DNA of 44,917 nt, taken from Marinobacter vinifirmus (lineage in GTDB: Bacteria; Pseudomonadota; Gammaproteobacteria; Pseudomonadales; Oleiphilaceae). Numbering within the stretch: position 1 is the first letter of the stretch; each line of letters starts with the position of its first letter. The notes under the pieces are model-generated. The model was not told the origin of the DNA. It did not search any database and saw nothing but the letters and a program-made list of their open reading frames with translations. The stretch is from contig NZ_NEFY01000017.1 of assembly GCF_002258215.1 (NCBI RefSeq), positions 1-44,917 on the forward strand, written 5' to 3'. The translations under genes were made by a program, and so were the position numbers. Of this stretch, positions 20,459 to 28,739 are shown in pieces.

Positions 20459-21285
20459 GTAACAAACACGGCCACCAGGCCCGCAAGCGCTTCGGCCAGA
20501 ACTTTCTGCACGATCCGGGCGTGATCGAACGCATTGTCCGTTCCATCAACCCCAAGCCGGACGATGCCATTGTCGAGATCGGCCCCGGCCTGGGCGCCAT
20601 CACCGAAGAGATCCTGGCGATCAATCCGCGCCTGCAGGTAGTGGAGCTGGACCGGGACCTGATCCCGGTGCTGCGCACCAAGTTTTTCAACTACCCGGAA
20701 TTTCAGATTCACGAGGCCGACGCCCTGAGCTTCGATTTTCGTGAGCTGATGACCGACCGCCCCCTGCGCATTGTCGGCAACCTGCCGTACAACATTTCCA
20801 CCCCGCTGATTTTCCACCTGCTGGAGCAGAGTGGCGTGGTGCAGGACATGCACTTCATGCTGCAGAAAGAAGTGGTCCAGCGGCTGGCGGCGGTACCCGG
20901 CGACAACAACTACGGCCGCCTGGGCATCATGGCCCAGTATTTCTGCAAGGTGCAGCCGCTGTTTGAAGTCGGCCCCGGCGCCTTCCGCCCGGCCCCGAAG
21001 GTGGACTCCGCCATTGTCCGGCTGGTGCCCCACAAAGAACTGCCGCACCCGGCGAAAGACCTGAAAACCCTGCAGGCCGTGGTGCGTACTGCCTTCAATG
21101 CCCGTCGCAAAACCCTGCGCAAGGCGTTGGGGGCGATGGTAACGGTGGAGCAGTTGCAATCCCTCGGCATCAACGACGGATTACGCCCGGAAAACCTGAG
21201 CCTGGCGGACTATGTAAAGATTGCGGATTTGCTGGTGGACAGCGGCGCCGCGCCGGCCGGGAACAACGAGGTAAGTAATGACTGA
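20455..21285 (+). CDS. rsmA: 16S rRNA dimethyladenosine transferase (RsmA/KsgA)
   Basis: 276-residue SAM-dependent methyltransferase that dimethylates two adjacent adenosines in the 3' helix of 16S rRNA. It shows [18 protein letters not shown], the SAM-binding [25 protein letters not shown] and the adenosine-site NLPYNIS. The C-terminal RRKTLRKAL helix is typical. Overlaps pdxA by four bases and apaH by eight. The pdxA-rsmA-apaH order is the enterobacterial and pseudomonad one. Confidence 0.97.
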   Translation: MSNKHGHQARKRFGQNFLHDPGVIERIVRSINPKPDDAIVEIGPGLGAITEEILAINPRLQVVELDRDLIPVLRTKFFNYPEFQIHEADALSFDFRELMTDRPLRIVGNLPYNISTPLIFHLLEQSGVVQDMHFMLQKEVVQRLAAVPGDNNYGRLGIMAQYFCKVQPLFEVGPGAFRPAPKVDSAIVRLVPHKELPHPAKDLKTLQAVVRTAFNARRKTLRKALGAMVTVEQLQSLGINDGLRPENLSLADYVKIADLLVDSGAAPAGNNEVSND

Positions 21286-22081
21286 CTACGCCATCGGCGA
21301 TATTCAGGGTTGCTATGACCGCCTGCGGGACGTGCTGGCCAAGGTGGATTTTTCACCGTCCCGGGACCGGCTCTGGGTGGCCGGTGACCTGATCAACCGG
21401 GGGCCATCCTCGCTGGAAACTCTGTGCTACATCGAAAGCCTGGGCAGTTCCGCGGTGGTGGTGCTGGGTAACCATGACCTGCACCTGCTGGCGGTAGCGC
21501 TCGGTGGCCACAGCCCGAAGAAGAAAGACACCCTGCACGACATTCTGGAAGCCCCGGACCATGAGCGGCTGATTCACTGGCTGCGCCAGCAACACCTGTG
21601 TGTGCACGATGCCGATCGCAACCTGCTGATGGCCCACGCAGGCCTGCCCCATATCTGGAGCGTGGAACAGGCCGTGGCCTGTGCCCGGGAAGTGGAAACG
21701 GTGATCCGCGGCGACAATGCCGGCGAATACTTCAGCCAAATGTATGGCAATCAGCCCGAACGCTGGTGTGATACCCTCACCGGCATGGATCGCTGGCGGG
21801 TGATCACCAATTACTTCACCCGTATGCGCTTTATTGCACAGGATGGCAGCCTGGAACTGGCCACCAAGGAAGCTGCTGCCAACGCCCCGGAAGGTTTCGC
21901 ACCCTGGTTTACCTACCCGCGCAAGGACGACGTAACTGTGGTGTTCGGCCACTGGGCGGCCCTGGAAGGTAAAACCGGCAGCGAACGGTTTATCGGCCTG
22001 GACACCGGCTGTGTATGGGGCGGTGCCCTGACCATGATGAACCTGGATACCGGAGAAAAAATTCACTGTGACTGCAGCTGA
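21278..22081 (+). CDS. apaH: Symmetrical bis(5'-nucleosyl)-tetraphosphatase ApaH
   Basis: 267-residue metallophosphoesterase that splits Ap4A into two ADP, and in enterobacteria also removes Np4 caps from RNA. The calcineurin-type metal motifs are [20 protein letters not shown] and [12 protein letters not shown], then [10 protein letters not shown] and [10 protein letters not shown]. Length matches E. coli ApaH. It begins eight bases before the rsmA stop and its own end is overlapped 14 bases by the DUF423 gene. Confidence 0.96.
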   Translation: MTDYAIGDIQGCYDRLRDVLAKVDFSPSRDRLWVAGDLINRGPSSLETLCYIESLGSSAVVVLGNHDLHLLAVALGGHSPKKKDTLHDILEAPDHERLIHWLRQQHLCVHDADRNLLMAHAGLPHIWSVEQAVACAREVETVIRGDNAGEYFSQMYGNQPERWCDTLTGMDRWRVITNYFTRMRFIAQDGSLELATKEAAANAPEGFAPWFTYPRKDDVTVVFGHWAALEGKTGSERFIGLDTGCVWGGALTMMNLDTGEKIHCDCS

Positions 22082-22466
22082 CAGTAACACCCGGATTGTA
22101 CGCTGGGCACTGGTAGCCGGCGCCGTTGCCGGTTTGCTGGCGGTGATGGCCGGCGCTTTCGGTGCCCACGGCTTGCGTAACCTGGTGAGCGAACGGGGCC
22201 TTGAAGTGTTCCAGACCGCGGTCAGCTACCAGATGTACCACGCTCTGATCCTAGTCGTGGCCAGCCTGATGCCGGTACTCGGCCTGCCCCGGAAACTCCT
22301 GGCTGTGGCCTGCGGCTTCTGGCTGGTGGGCATCCTGCTGTTCAGCGGCAGTCTGTACCTGCTGGTGCTGACAGGAACCCACTGGCTTGGGCCGGTTACT
22401 CCGGTAGGCGGGCTGTGTTTCATGGTGGGCTGGGCACTGTTGGCCATCGCAGCCCTGAAGAAATAA
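22068..22466 (+). CDS. DUF423 family small membrane protein
   Basis: 132-residue protein with four hydrophobic segments (about residues 12-32, 52-72, 76-96 and 102-128) and the conserved AGAFGAHGL motif of DUF423 (YgdD-like). Function unknown. The start is GTG 22068, inside the end of apaH, with CGGAG about 12 bases upstream; translation is probably coupled. It closes the lptD-to-apaH series before thiS. Confidence 0.85.
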   Translation: MTAADSNTRIVRWALVAGAVAGLLAVMAGAFGAHGLRNLVSERGLEVFQTAVSYQMYHALILVVASLMPVLGLPRKLLAVACGFWLVGILLFSGSLYLLVLTGTHWLGPVTPVGGLCFMVGWALLAIAALKK

Positions 22467-22483
22467 CAAAGGTGATCACAACC

Positions 22484-22684
22484 ATGCAGGTAAAGGTTAA
22501 TGGCGAAGCCGTGGAGCTCCCGAACGGAGCCACCATTGCCGCCTTGATTGAGCAACTCGCACTGGCCGGCAAACGCGTGGCGGTGGAAGTGAACGAAGAC
22601 ATCGTACCCCGCAGCCAGCACCCGGACTTTTCCCTCAGCGAAGGTGATCGTGTGGAAGTGGTACACGCCATCGGAGGCGGTTAA
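22484..22684 (+). CDS. thiS: Sulfur carrier protein ThiS
   Basis: 66-residue ubiquitin-fold sulfur carrier that delivers sulfur as a C-terminal thiocarboxylate for the thiazole of thiamin. It starts [15 protein letters not shown] and ends HAIGGG, so the essential C-terminal Gly-Gly is exposed. ATG 22484 has AAAGGTG ten bases upstream; the open frame reaching back to 22415 lies in the previous gene. thiG follows 58 bases later. Confidence 0.94.
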   Translation: MQVKVNGEAVELPNGATIAALIEQLALAGKRVAVEVNEDIVPRSQHPDFSLSEGDRVEVVHAIGGG

Positions 22685-22742
22685 TCCTCCTTGCTGCGAA
22701 CGACCACTCCCGACTCTCATTTCGACAGAAATCAGGCAGGCT

Positions 22743-23552
22743 ATGACAGACACACCAGAGATTCAGCTCCCCGAAGACAAACCCCTGGAAATTGCCGGCA
22801 AGGTGTACCAGTCCCGCTTACTGGTAGGCACCGGCAAGTACCACGACCTGATGGAAACCGGCCACGCCATTGAAGCCAGCGGTGCCGAGATTGTGACCGT
22901 AGCGGTACGCCGAACCAACATCGGCCAGAGCCCGGACGAGCCCAACCTGCTGGACGTGGTTTCCCCGGATGCCTATACCATCCTGCCGAACACGGCCGGC
23001 TGCTACACCGCCAAAGACGCGGTACGCACCTGCAAACTGGCCCGGGAACTGCTCGATGGCCACGACCTGGTGAAGCTGGAAGTGCTGGGCGAACACAAGA
23101 CCCTTTACCCCAACATGCCGGAAACCCTCGCAGCCGCCGAAGAGCTGATCAAAGACGGCTTCAAGGTAATGGTGTACTGCTCCGACGACCCGCTGCTGGC
23201 CATGCGCCTGGAAGAAATGGGCTGTGTTGCCATCATGCCTCTGGGCGCCCCCATTGGCTCCGGCCTGGGCATCCAGAACCGCTACAACATCCGGTTGATT
23301 GTCGAGAACGCGAAGGTGCCGGTACTGGTGGATGCGGGCGTAGGCACCGCGTCAGACGCTACCATCGCCATGGAGCTGGGCTGCGACGGCGTACTGATGA
23401 ACACCGCCATCGCCCAGGCCAAAGACCCGATCAAAATGGCCAACGCCATGCGCCTGGCCATCGAAGCCGGCCGCGAGGCCTACCTTGCTGGACGTATGCC
23501 GAAGAAGCTGTACGCCAGTGCGTCGTCGCCGATCGACGGCACCTTTTTTTGA
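22743..23552 (+). CDS. thiG: Thiazole synthase ThiG
   Basis: 269-residue TIM-barrel enzyme that builds the thiazole phosphate of thiamin from DXP, dehydroglycine and ThiS-thiocarboxylate. It shows [42 protein letters not shown], the Schiff-base Lys region [33 protein letters not shown] and [17 protein letters not shown]. Start ATG 22743 follows a purine-rich AGGCAGG. The last codons coincide with a CGTCG/CGACG stem followed by seven T residues, possibly a terminator overlapping the stop. Confidence 0.96.
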   Translation: MTDTPEIQLPEDKPLEIAGKVYQSRLLVGTGKYHDLMETGHAIEASGAEIVTVAVRRTNIGQSPDEPNLLDVVSPDAYTILPNTAGCYTAKDAVRTCKLARELLDGHDLVKLEVLGEHKTLYPNMPETLAAAEELIKDGFKVMVYCSDDPLLAMRLEEMGCVAIMPLGAPIGSGLGIQNRYNIRLIVENAKVPVLVDAGVGTASDATIAMELGCDGVLMNTAIAQAKDPIKMANAMRLAIEAGREAYLAGRMPKKLYASASSPIDGTFF

Positions 23553-23563
23553 TTTAATAATTA

Positions 23564-23781
23564 GCCACGGAATCCACGGAATCCACGGAATCCACGGAAG
23601 GACACGGAAAAATGAAAGGATAAGGACTGTTTTGCCACGAAATCCACTAAAGAACACGAAATAAAAGCCAAAGGCCTTTTGGTTTTCTAATCAGTCATCT
23701 TTGTTCGTGTTTTTTAGTGGATTTCGTGGCAAAAGAATCTTTTCGTTTTTTCCTTCCGTGTTTTTCCGTGGATTCCGTGGC
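23564..23781. repeat. Nested inverted repeat between thiG and slmA
   Basis: A 218-base structure. The inner arms (23630-23660 and 23704-23734, 31 bases, one mismatch) contain GCCACGAAATCCACTAAA. The outer arms start GCCACGGAATCCACGGAA at 23564 and end with its complement at 23781. Outer and inner arms are themselves diverged copies of one unit, so four related copies occur in two orientations. The left outer arm carries three tandem ATCCACGGA units where the right has one. No coding potential is seen; the slmA promoter probably lies within or just after it. Confidence 0.85.
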
Positions 23782-23808
23782 AAAAAAACAGAGCGCTGTA
23801 GTCCTGAT

Positions 23809-24396
23809 ATGACCACTCAAAAACCCAGCCGGCGGGACACAATCCTGCAGGCCCTTGTTGAATTGCTGCAAAAAGACCCCGGGGCCCGGATCACCACCGC
23901 TGGCCTGGCCAAAACCGTGGGTGTAACCGAAGCCGCCCTGTATCGGCACTTCCCCAGCAAACGCAAAATGTTCGAAGCCCTGATCGAGTTTGCCGAGGAA
24001 GCAGTTTTCTCCCGTTGCCAGGTGGTGTTGCAGGAGCAGGAAGACGTTCGCGTGCGTTTGCAGCAGTTGGTGCACCTGGTACTGGTGTTCGCCGAGCGCA
24101 ACCCGGGCCTGTGCTGCGTGCTGACCGGCGATGCCCTGATGGGCGAAGACGAGTCGCTGCGCAAGCGCGCGTCCCAGTTTTTCGAGCGCCTGGAAACCCA
24201 GTTCCGCCAGGCCCTGAAAGAAGGCGAAATCCGCCAGGGTCTACGGCCCCGCACCAGCGCAGCCCGGGGTGCCGATTTCGTAATGGTGTTCCTCGAAGGT
24301 CGCATCCAGCGCTTCGTCCGCTCCTCGTTCTCCCGTTTGCCCTCCACCGACTTCGACGAGGCCTGGAGCCTGGTTGCCGAGGCCGTCTGGGGCTGA
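23809..24396 (+). CDS. slmA: Nucleoid occlusion factor SlmA (TetR family)
   Basis: 195-residue DNA-binding protein that blocks FtsZ ring assembly over the nucleoid. The N-terminal TetR helix-turn-helix reads ITTAGLAKTVGVTEAALYRHFPSKRKMFEALIEFAEE, as in E. coli SlmA, and the remainder aligns along the family (RNPGLCCVLTGDALMGEDE, FFERLETQFRQAL, RFVRSSFSRLPSTDFDE). ATG 23809 is chosen because the upstream open frame is made of the intergenic inverted repeat. Cytoplasmic, stand-alone. Confidence 0.93.
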   Translation: MTTQKPSRRDTILQALVELLQKDPGARITTAGLAKTVGVTEAALYRHFPSKRKMFEALIEFAEEAVFSRCQVVLQEQEDVRVRLQQLVHLVLVFAERNPGLCCVLTGDALMGEDESLRKRASQFFERLETQFRQALKEGEIRQGLRPRTSAARGADFVMVFLEGRIQRFVRSSFSRLPSTDFDEAWSLVAEAVWG

Positions 24397-24407
24397 GTTC
24401 TGGTACG

Positions 24408-24629
24408 CCTAGCCTGCAGGTTTCGGGGGCATAGTCTTGGTAGCCTGCGAGGTCGGGGGTGTTGTGGGTGGGGCTTGCCCTTCGCAGAAGCGCTCCTTCG
24501 GCACATCCATGTGGCGCTTGTCTTCGGCCATTCATGGCCTCCGAAATTTCGGGAAAGGGTATCCAGCCAGCGCCCTACCGCCCAACCTGAAGGCTACTAA
24601 GACTATGCCCCCGAAACCTGCAAGCTAGG
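24408..24629. repeat. Long-armed palindromic intergenic element 3
   Basis: Arms of about 45 bases at 24408-24453 and 24585-24629, with a few mismatches, share the central GGTTTCGGGGGCATAGTCTT. The middle contains two small hairpins, CACATCCATGTG and GGCCATTCATGGCC, separated by a short linker. This is the same architecture as the elements at 7821 and 8793, but with different sequence. It fills the gap between the convergent slmA and inositol-phosphatase genes. No coding sequence is supported here. Confidence 0.82.
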
Positions 24630-24648
24630 TGTGAACGAACACTGAAAC

Positions 24649-25473
24649 TCAGTCGTAACCAGACGCAGAACGGAGTATGGCGCGAATCGGCTCCCATATT
24701 GCCGGGGCGGAGATGAGGATGTCGCGCCCCCAGAGGTCGGCCGGGTAGTCATCGGGTACATCGCCGAAGTGGCCCACCGTGGCGCCGGCTTCCCAGGCGA
24801 TCAGGCGGGCGGCGGCGAAGTCCCAGGGGCTGACGTTTTCGTAGTAGATATCCAGACGGCCACAGGCCACCCAGCAGATATCCAGTGCCGCTGAACCGAT
24901 GCGGCGCAGGTCGCGGCATTGGTGGATCATCGCATCCAGCCGGCGTACCAGCGGTTCCAGGTTGTCCTTGGTGTAGGGGAAACCGGTGGCGAACAGGGAT
25001 TGCCTGGGGTCCGTCGCACCGCTGTGTTTGATGGGACTGCCATTCAGCGTAGCGCCTTCGCCCTTGGTGGCCCGGAAGGTTTCGCCGGGGAAGGGCGCGT
25101 GTACCACGCCCGCCTGCACCTGCCCGCGCTCTGCATAGGCAATGGACACCGCCACCTGGGGGTGGCCGTATGCGTAGTTTACCGTGCCGTCGATGGGATC
25201 GATGACCCACAGCGGGGTGTCCAGGGACTCGGCCTGGGACAGGTCCGGCATGGTTTCTTCAGACAGGATGCGATGATCCGGGAAGCGCTCGCGGATGGCG
25301 TTGGTGATGAACTCATCCGCCATCACATCGGCATGGGTGACCAGTTCGGTCTGGTGTTTGTAGTCGGTGCGAAGGGTGTTCTGGTCACGCTCGTGGCGGA
25401 TCAGTTCGCCGGCTTCAACAGCCAGGGCTTCGGCAAAATCGGTGATTTCGCGCAGAGAAACAGAGTCAGACAT
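24649..25473 (-). CDS. Inositol monophosphatase family protein
   Basis: 274-residue Mg-dependent, Li-sensitive phosphatase fold. The metal-binding motifs are LSEETMPDL, WVIDPIDGTVNYAYG and SPWDFAAARLIAWEAGA. Members include SuhB, CysQ and histidinol or nucleotide phosphatases. It is not obviously SuhB, since the fold motifs are conserved but no specific SuhB signature was recognised, so the substrate is left open. ATG 25473 has GGGGGTG just upstream. It lies 48 bases after the aminotransferase gene on the same strand. Confidence 0.85.
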   Translation of the reverse strand: MSDSVSLREITDFAEALAVEAGELIRHERDQNTLRTDYKHQTELVTHADVMADEFITNAIRERFPDHRILSEETMPDLSQAESLDTPLWVIDPIDGTVNYAYGHPQVAVSIAYAERGQVQAGVVHAPFPGETFRATKGEGATLNGSPIKHSGATDPRQSLFATGFPYTKDNLEPLVRRLDAMIHQCRDLRRIGSAALDICWVACGRLDIYYENVSPWDFAAARLIAWEAGATVGHFGDVPDDYPADLWGRDILISAPAIWEPIRAILRSASGYD

Positions 25474-25521
25474 GGCACCCCCGGTCAGAAAACATGAGGG
25501 TGCCAGTCTAGCACGACAGAA

Positions 25522-26817
25522 TCAGAGGCTGTTCAGCCACTTCTCCATCTTGTCCATGGCCAGTACCAGGCGCGGGCCGGCTTCCTGGACGAAGTCCTCC
25601 CCCAGCTCCTGGTCTGCATAGCTTCCGCCGGCCAGTTCCAGTGCCTGGGTGCCGTCGAAATCCACGAACGCCAAACGCGCGCCCATGTGGTCTGGCACAA
25701 AGCCGAAATCACTGGAGGGCAGGATGGCCACGCCGGTGTCTTCCAGCAGGGCGGTGCAGAAGGCCTGGGAGGTTTTGATGTCCTTGCGGGCCAGCTTTTC
25801 ACTGAAGGCGGAGAAGTCCGGGAACAGGTAGAAAGCTCCCTCGGGCTTACGAACCACGGCGCCCATGGCGCTCAGGCGGGAGTACATGTACTCGCCCACC
25901 ACTTTCAGCACCCGGCGGGACTGTTTCAGGTACTCGTCGATGTCTTCACCGCCTTCGAATGCCGTGATTGCCGCATGCTGGATGGGCGCACTGGTGGAGG
26001 TGAAGGTCTCGCTGGCGATGATTGCCATGGCGTCCTGAAGCGGGCGCAGTTCCGGCGGGAAGATGAAGGTGCCGAGACGCCAGCCGCCGGCGCCGAGCCA
26101 TTTACTCATGCCGGTGCTGATGATGGTGCCTTCCGGGTAGTAGCGGGCGATGGACTTGTGCCGGCCCTCGAAGTGCACTTCGCCGTAGATTTCATCCGAC
26201 AACAGGATCAGGTTGTACTTGCGCGCCACGTTGGCGATGGCCAGCAGCTGATCGTCGGTGTAGGTACAACCGGTGGGGTTCGACGGGTAGTTCAGAATCA
26301 GGATGCGCGGGCGTGAAGGATCGTCCCGGCAGATGATGTCCAGCTCTTCCGCCGTCAGCTGCCAGTTGTTCTCTGCGTGGGTGGGCAGCCAGTGCACCGA
26401 ACGGCCAATGATGCGGGCCTGGGGCGCGTAGGACACCCAGCTCGGGCGCGGAATCAGCAGGTCGCCGTAGTAGGCCAGCTGCAGGATGAACAGCAGCTCC
26501 TTGGAGCCCGGGCCGATCAGCACGTCTTCCCAGGTACAGCGCATGCGCTCGGCCCGGTTGATGTAACCGGCAATGGCCTGGCGCAGGCCTTTCAGCCCCT
26601 TCACTGGCAGGTAGTCTTTCTCGTGGGCGTGTTCTTTGAGGGCATTAACCACACGTTCCGGTACCGGGAACGGAGACTGGCCCAGTCCCAGCTTGATAAT
26701 GTCCTTACCTTCCGATCGCAGCTGGTTGCTGAGTTCGTTGATACGCAGGGTAGAGGAAGGCTGGATGCCCCGAACGTTCAGGTTGATGGCGAAGCGGTGG
26801 TCGTTTTTGATGTCCAT
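25522..26817 (-). CDS. Pyridoxal-phosphate-dependent aminotransferase, class I/II
   Basis: 431-residue fold-type I aminotransferase. The cofactor Asp region is LILNYPSNPTGCTY, LLSDEIYGEVHF supplies the PLP-pyridine and ring contacts, and the Schiff-base Lys is in STGMSKWLGAGGWRLG. The N-terminal KLGLGQSPFPVPERVV and GSKELLFILQLAYY match a subgroup of bacterial aspartate/aromatic-type transaminases of unproven specificity. The C-terminal FDGTQALELAGG segment completes the small domain. It could be co-transcribed with the downstream inositol-phosphatase gene. Confidence 0.86.
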   Translation of the reverse strand: MDIKNDHRFAINLNVRGIQPSSTLRINELSNQLRSEGKDIIKLGLGQSPFPVPERVVNALKEHAHEKDYLPVKGLKGLRQAIAGYINRAERMRCTWEDVLIGPGSKELLFILQLAYYGDLLIPRPSWVSYAPQARIIGRSVHWLPTHAENNWQLTAEELDIICRDDPSRPRILILNYPSNPTGCTYTDDQLLAIANVARKYNLILLSDEIYGEVHFEGRHKSIARYYPEGTIISTGMSKWLGAGGWRLGTFIFPPELRPLQDAMAIIASETFTSTSAPIQHAAITAFEGGEDIDEYLKQSRRVLKVVGEYMYSRLSAMGAVVRKPEGAFYLFPDFSAFSEKLARKDIKTSQAFCTALLEDTGVAILPSSDFGFVPDHMGARLAFVDFDGTQALELAGGSYADQELGEDFVQEAGPRLVLAMDKMEKWLNSL

Positions 26818-26862
26818 TGTCCCGGTCTGTTGGTTGGAGGTGACAATGGCAGTATAGGAAAA

Positions 26863-28182
26863 TTATCGCGCCCTGATCCACACTTCCACCCGGCCGTTTC
26901 TCTGGTTACCGCTGCCACCGACAGGCATGTATTGTCCGTAACCAGTGTAGGCCACCCGGGGCAGTCCTGTCTGGTGCAGGGCCTTGCGAACGGACAGCGC
27001 GCGCAGTTCGGAAATCATCTGGGCCCGCAGTTCGTGGCTCTGGGCGTCGGCAAAGCCGATCAGCAACAGGTCGTCCGCGGAGCGGCCATGCTGTTCCAGG
27101 TAATCGATGACTCGTAGCAGGTCACGCTGGGCCTTGTTATCCAGCTTGGTGCGGCCTTCCGAGAACCGGAAGTTCACCGTCAGGCGCTGATACTCGGCGG
27201 TCAGGCGTTTGAAAGTTTCCGGCACCGAGCTATCAAGCTCCGGCTTTACCGCAATCGGGTTCTGGGAAATAAAGCCGGATTCGGCCACCAGCGCCTGCCC
27301 TTCAGTGCCGAGGGCGAACTCAATCAGTCCGCGGGCGAATTCCGGAGTCTGGTTGCCCATGGTGTACATGAACAGCCGGCGTGACAGCGGATAGTCTTCG
27401 CTGGCCACGGTGAGCTGGTTCGGTTTCAGGGCCGGGGCATTGCCGTCGGAAATGGCCAGCAGCTTGCTGTTGCGCACCGAGGCCAGGCCGGAGAAACCGA
27501 TGCCGCCCGGGTCCCGGGACACGTCGTCGGAAAGCTGGTCGTTGGATTCATAGCGCAGGGCGCCGCTGTCCAGCGTGTAGGTTTTACCGAGAACCAGGGA
27601 TTTGAAGGTATCCCAGGTGCCGGAACGGTCGTCCCGGGCGTACAGGCTGATGTCGCGGTCCGGGCCGCCAAGTTGTGACCAGTTGCGGATTTCGCCGGCA
27701 TAGATCTGCCCCAGCGTCTGTATGCTCATCTTGCTGACCGGGTTGGACGGGTGCACCAGGATGGCCAGGCCATCGATGGCAATTACGTGCTCGCTTTCCA
27801 GTGCGGTCAGGTCGGCCTGTGCACTGACCTGCTGCGCTTCCCCCGGTTTCACCGGCCGCGAGGACGCCCAGATGCCGGCCTGGCCGCTGGCCAGGGTACG
27901 AAAACCGGTGCTGGAACCGTGGGCAGCCACCAGCACGCTCACGGTGCCGCCTTCGCTGGCAATGCTCAGAATCTTTTCGTTTTCCACGCCGGTGGAGTCG
28001 GTCTTAACCGCGCCGCTACCGATGTGTTCCAGGTGGCCGGTCACCAGCATGGGGGCCAGGGTGGCACCTACGGTGTTGGAGCCGTGAATTTCCAGGTTAT
28101 GGGCCAGGGTGGAAGACAGGGGCAGGGCAGTCAACAGCGCCAGTGCGCCGGCTTTGAAAGCTGCAGAAACGGAATAAGACAT
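26863..28182 (-). CDS. Phosphate-binding (PstS-like) domain fused to an OmpA peptidoglycan-binding domain
   Basis: 439-residue secreted protein. The signal peptide ends around LSSTLAHN. Residues about 30-300 form a PBP-like domain of the PstS type (EIHGSNTVGATLAPML, GTWDTFKSLVLGK, SRDPGGIGFSGL). Residues about 325-439 form an OmpA C-terminal domain (VNFRFSEGRTKLDNKAQRDL, LLIGFADAQ, GYGQYMPVGGSGNQRNGRVEVWI) that should anchor it to peptidoglycan. Such fusions accompany or replace classical PstS in some marine gamma-proteobacteria; the transport role is inferred. A PhoB-box-like array lies 47-75 bases upstream, supporting phosphate-starvation control. No pstCAB genes are adjacent. Confidence 0.85.
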   Translation of the reverse strand: MSYSVSAAFKAGALALLTALPLSSTLAHNLEIHGSNTVGATLAPMLVTGHLEHIGSGAVKTDSTGVENEKILSIASEGGTVSVLVAAHGSSTGFRTLASGQAGIWASSRPVKPGEAQQVSAQADLTALESEHVIAIDGLAILVHPSNPVSKMSIQTLGQIYAGEIRNWSQLGGPDRDISLYARDDRSGTWDTFKSLVLGKTYTLDSGALRYESNDQLSDDVSRDPGGIGFSGLASVRNSKLLAISDGNAPALKPNQLTVASEDYPLSRRLFMYTMGNQTPEFARGLIEFALGTEGQALVAESGFISQNPIAVKPELDSSVPETFKRLTAEYQRLTVNFRFSEGRTKLDNKAQRDLLRVIDYLEQHGRSADDLLLIGFADAQSHELRAQMISELRALSVRKALHQTGLPRVAYTGYGQYMPVGGSGNQRNGRVEVWIRAR

Positions 28183-28228
28183 CGCCAGAAAACCTATTCA
28201 GGACAAGAAGTTGTGCTGGCGCAAGGAT

Positions 28229-28257
28229 GCTACATAAATATGACAGTTATGTTTCAG
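28229..28257 (-). promoter_or_regulatory. Pho-box-like array upstream of the PstS/OmpA gene
   Basis: On the minus strand three half-sites occur at 11-base spacing: CTGAAAC, ATAA, CTGTCAT, ATTT, ATGTAGC. The middle half-site is a perfect CTGTCAT; the first matches five of seven positions and the third four of seven. It begins 47 bases before the ATG. The spacing is that of PhoB sites. Confidence 0.5.
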
Positions 28258-28317
28258 GTCGGCCGGGCAAGGCCTGGATTCGGAATTTTCAGGTAGCGAA
28301 TTGTAAGCAGTCTTCAG

Positions 28318-28629
28318 TCAGAACCGGTGTGGGTCCAGCTCCATATGCACGATCTTGCGGCCGAGCATGATCACCCGGCCGGTATAGCGTTCCTCACCGG
28401 TGGTGGCGAAGTCGAACAGGAACCGGCGCCATACCCTCAGGCTGCCTTGTCGGTCCCGCTTGAACCACAGGCCCCGCAGGTACACGGCATCGTCGAGCAG
28501 AAGCACGTCCATGCTTTTGCAATAACGGTGAGCGGCTTGCAGTACCGAGTCTTTGATGGCCTTGGCCTGCCACCAGTACCAGACCAGAAAGCCGGCAACG
28601 AAAAGCCAGAAAAGGGTTCCGAGGGTCAA
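28318..28629 (-). CDS. DUF3301 family small membrane protein
   Basis: 103-residue protein with one N-terminal transmembrane segment (LGTLFWLFVAGFLVWYWW) and a cytoplasmic tail with SMDVLLLDDAV, GSLRVWRRFLFDFATTGEERY and GRVIMLGRKI, the DUF3301 pattern. Function unknown. The start is TTG 28629 with AGGA seven bases upstream. Divergent from the AraC-type gene; the PstS/OmpA gene lies downstream on the same strand but has its own predicted promoter. Confidence 0.8.
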   Translation of the reverse strand: MTLGTLFWLFVAGFLVWYWWQAKAIKDSVLQAAHRYCKSMDVLLLDDAVYLRGLWFKRDRQGSLRVWRRFLFDFATTGEERYTGRVIMLGRKIVHMELDPHRF

Positions 28630-28739
28630 GGGTGTGTCCTGTTATGTTGCCTGTGTGAGAGTTTGATAAGCATCAATAAATCCCTATTAACCACAAAGAA
28701 TGCAGGGGTTTTGCGAGATCTGGCTAGGGATTTGTGGGA

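Noticed and set aside
19615..21159. 514-residue minus-strand frame opposite pdxA and rsmA
   Set aside because: Shadow of two highly conserved enzymes; Arg/Ser-rich with no family match.
23564..23781. CRISPR array in the thiG-slmA gap
   Set aside because: The repeats are short tandem units within an inverted repeat, with no spacers of regular length and no cas genes.
23695..24075. Minus-strand frame across the slmA 5' region
   Set aside because: Antisense to the conserved slmA helix-turn-helix and the intergenic repeat.
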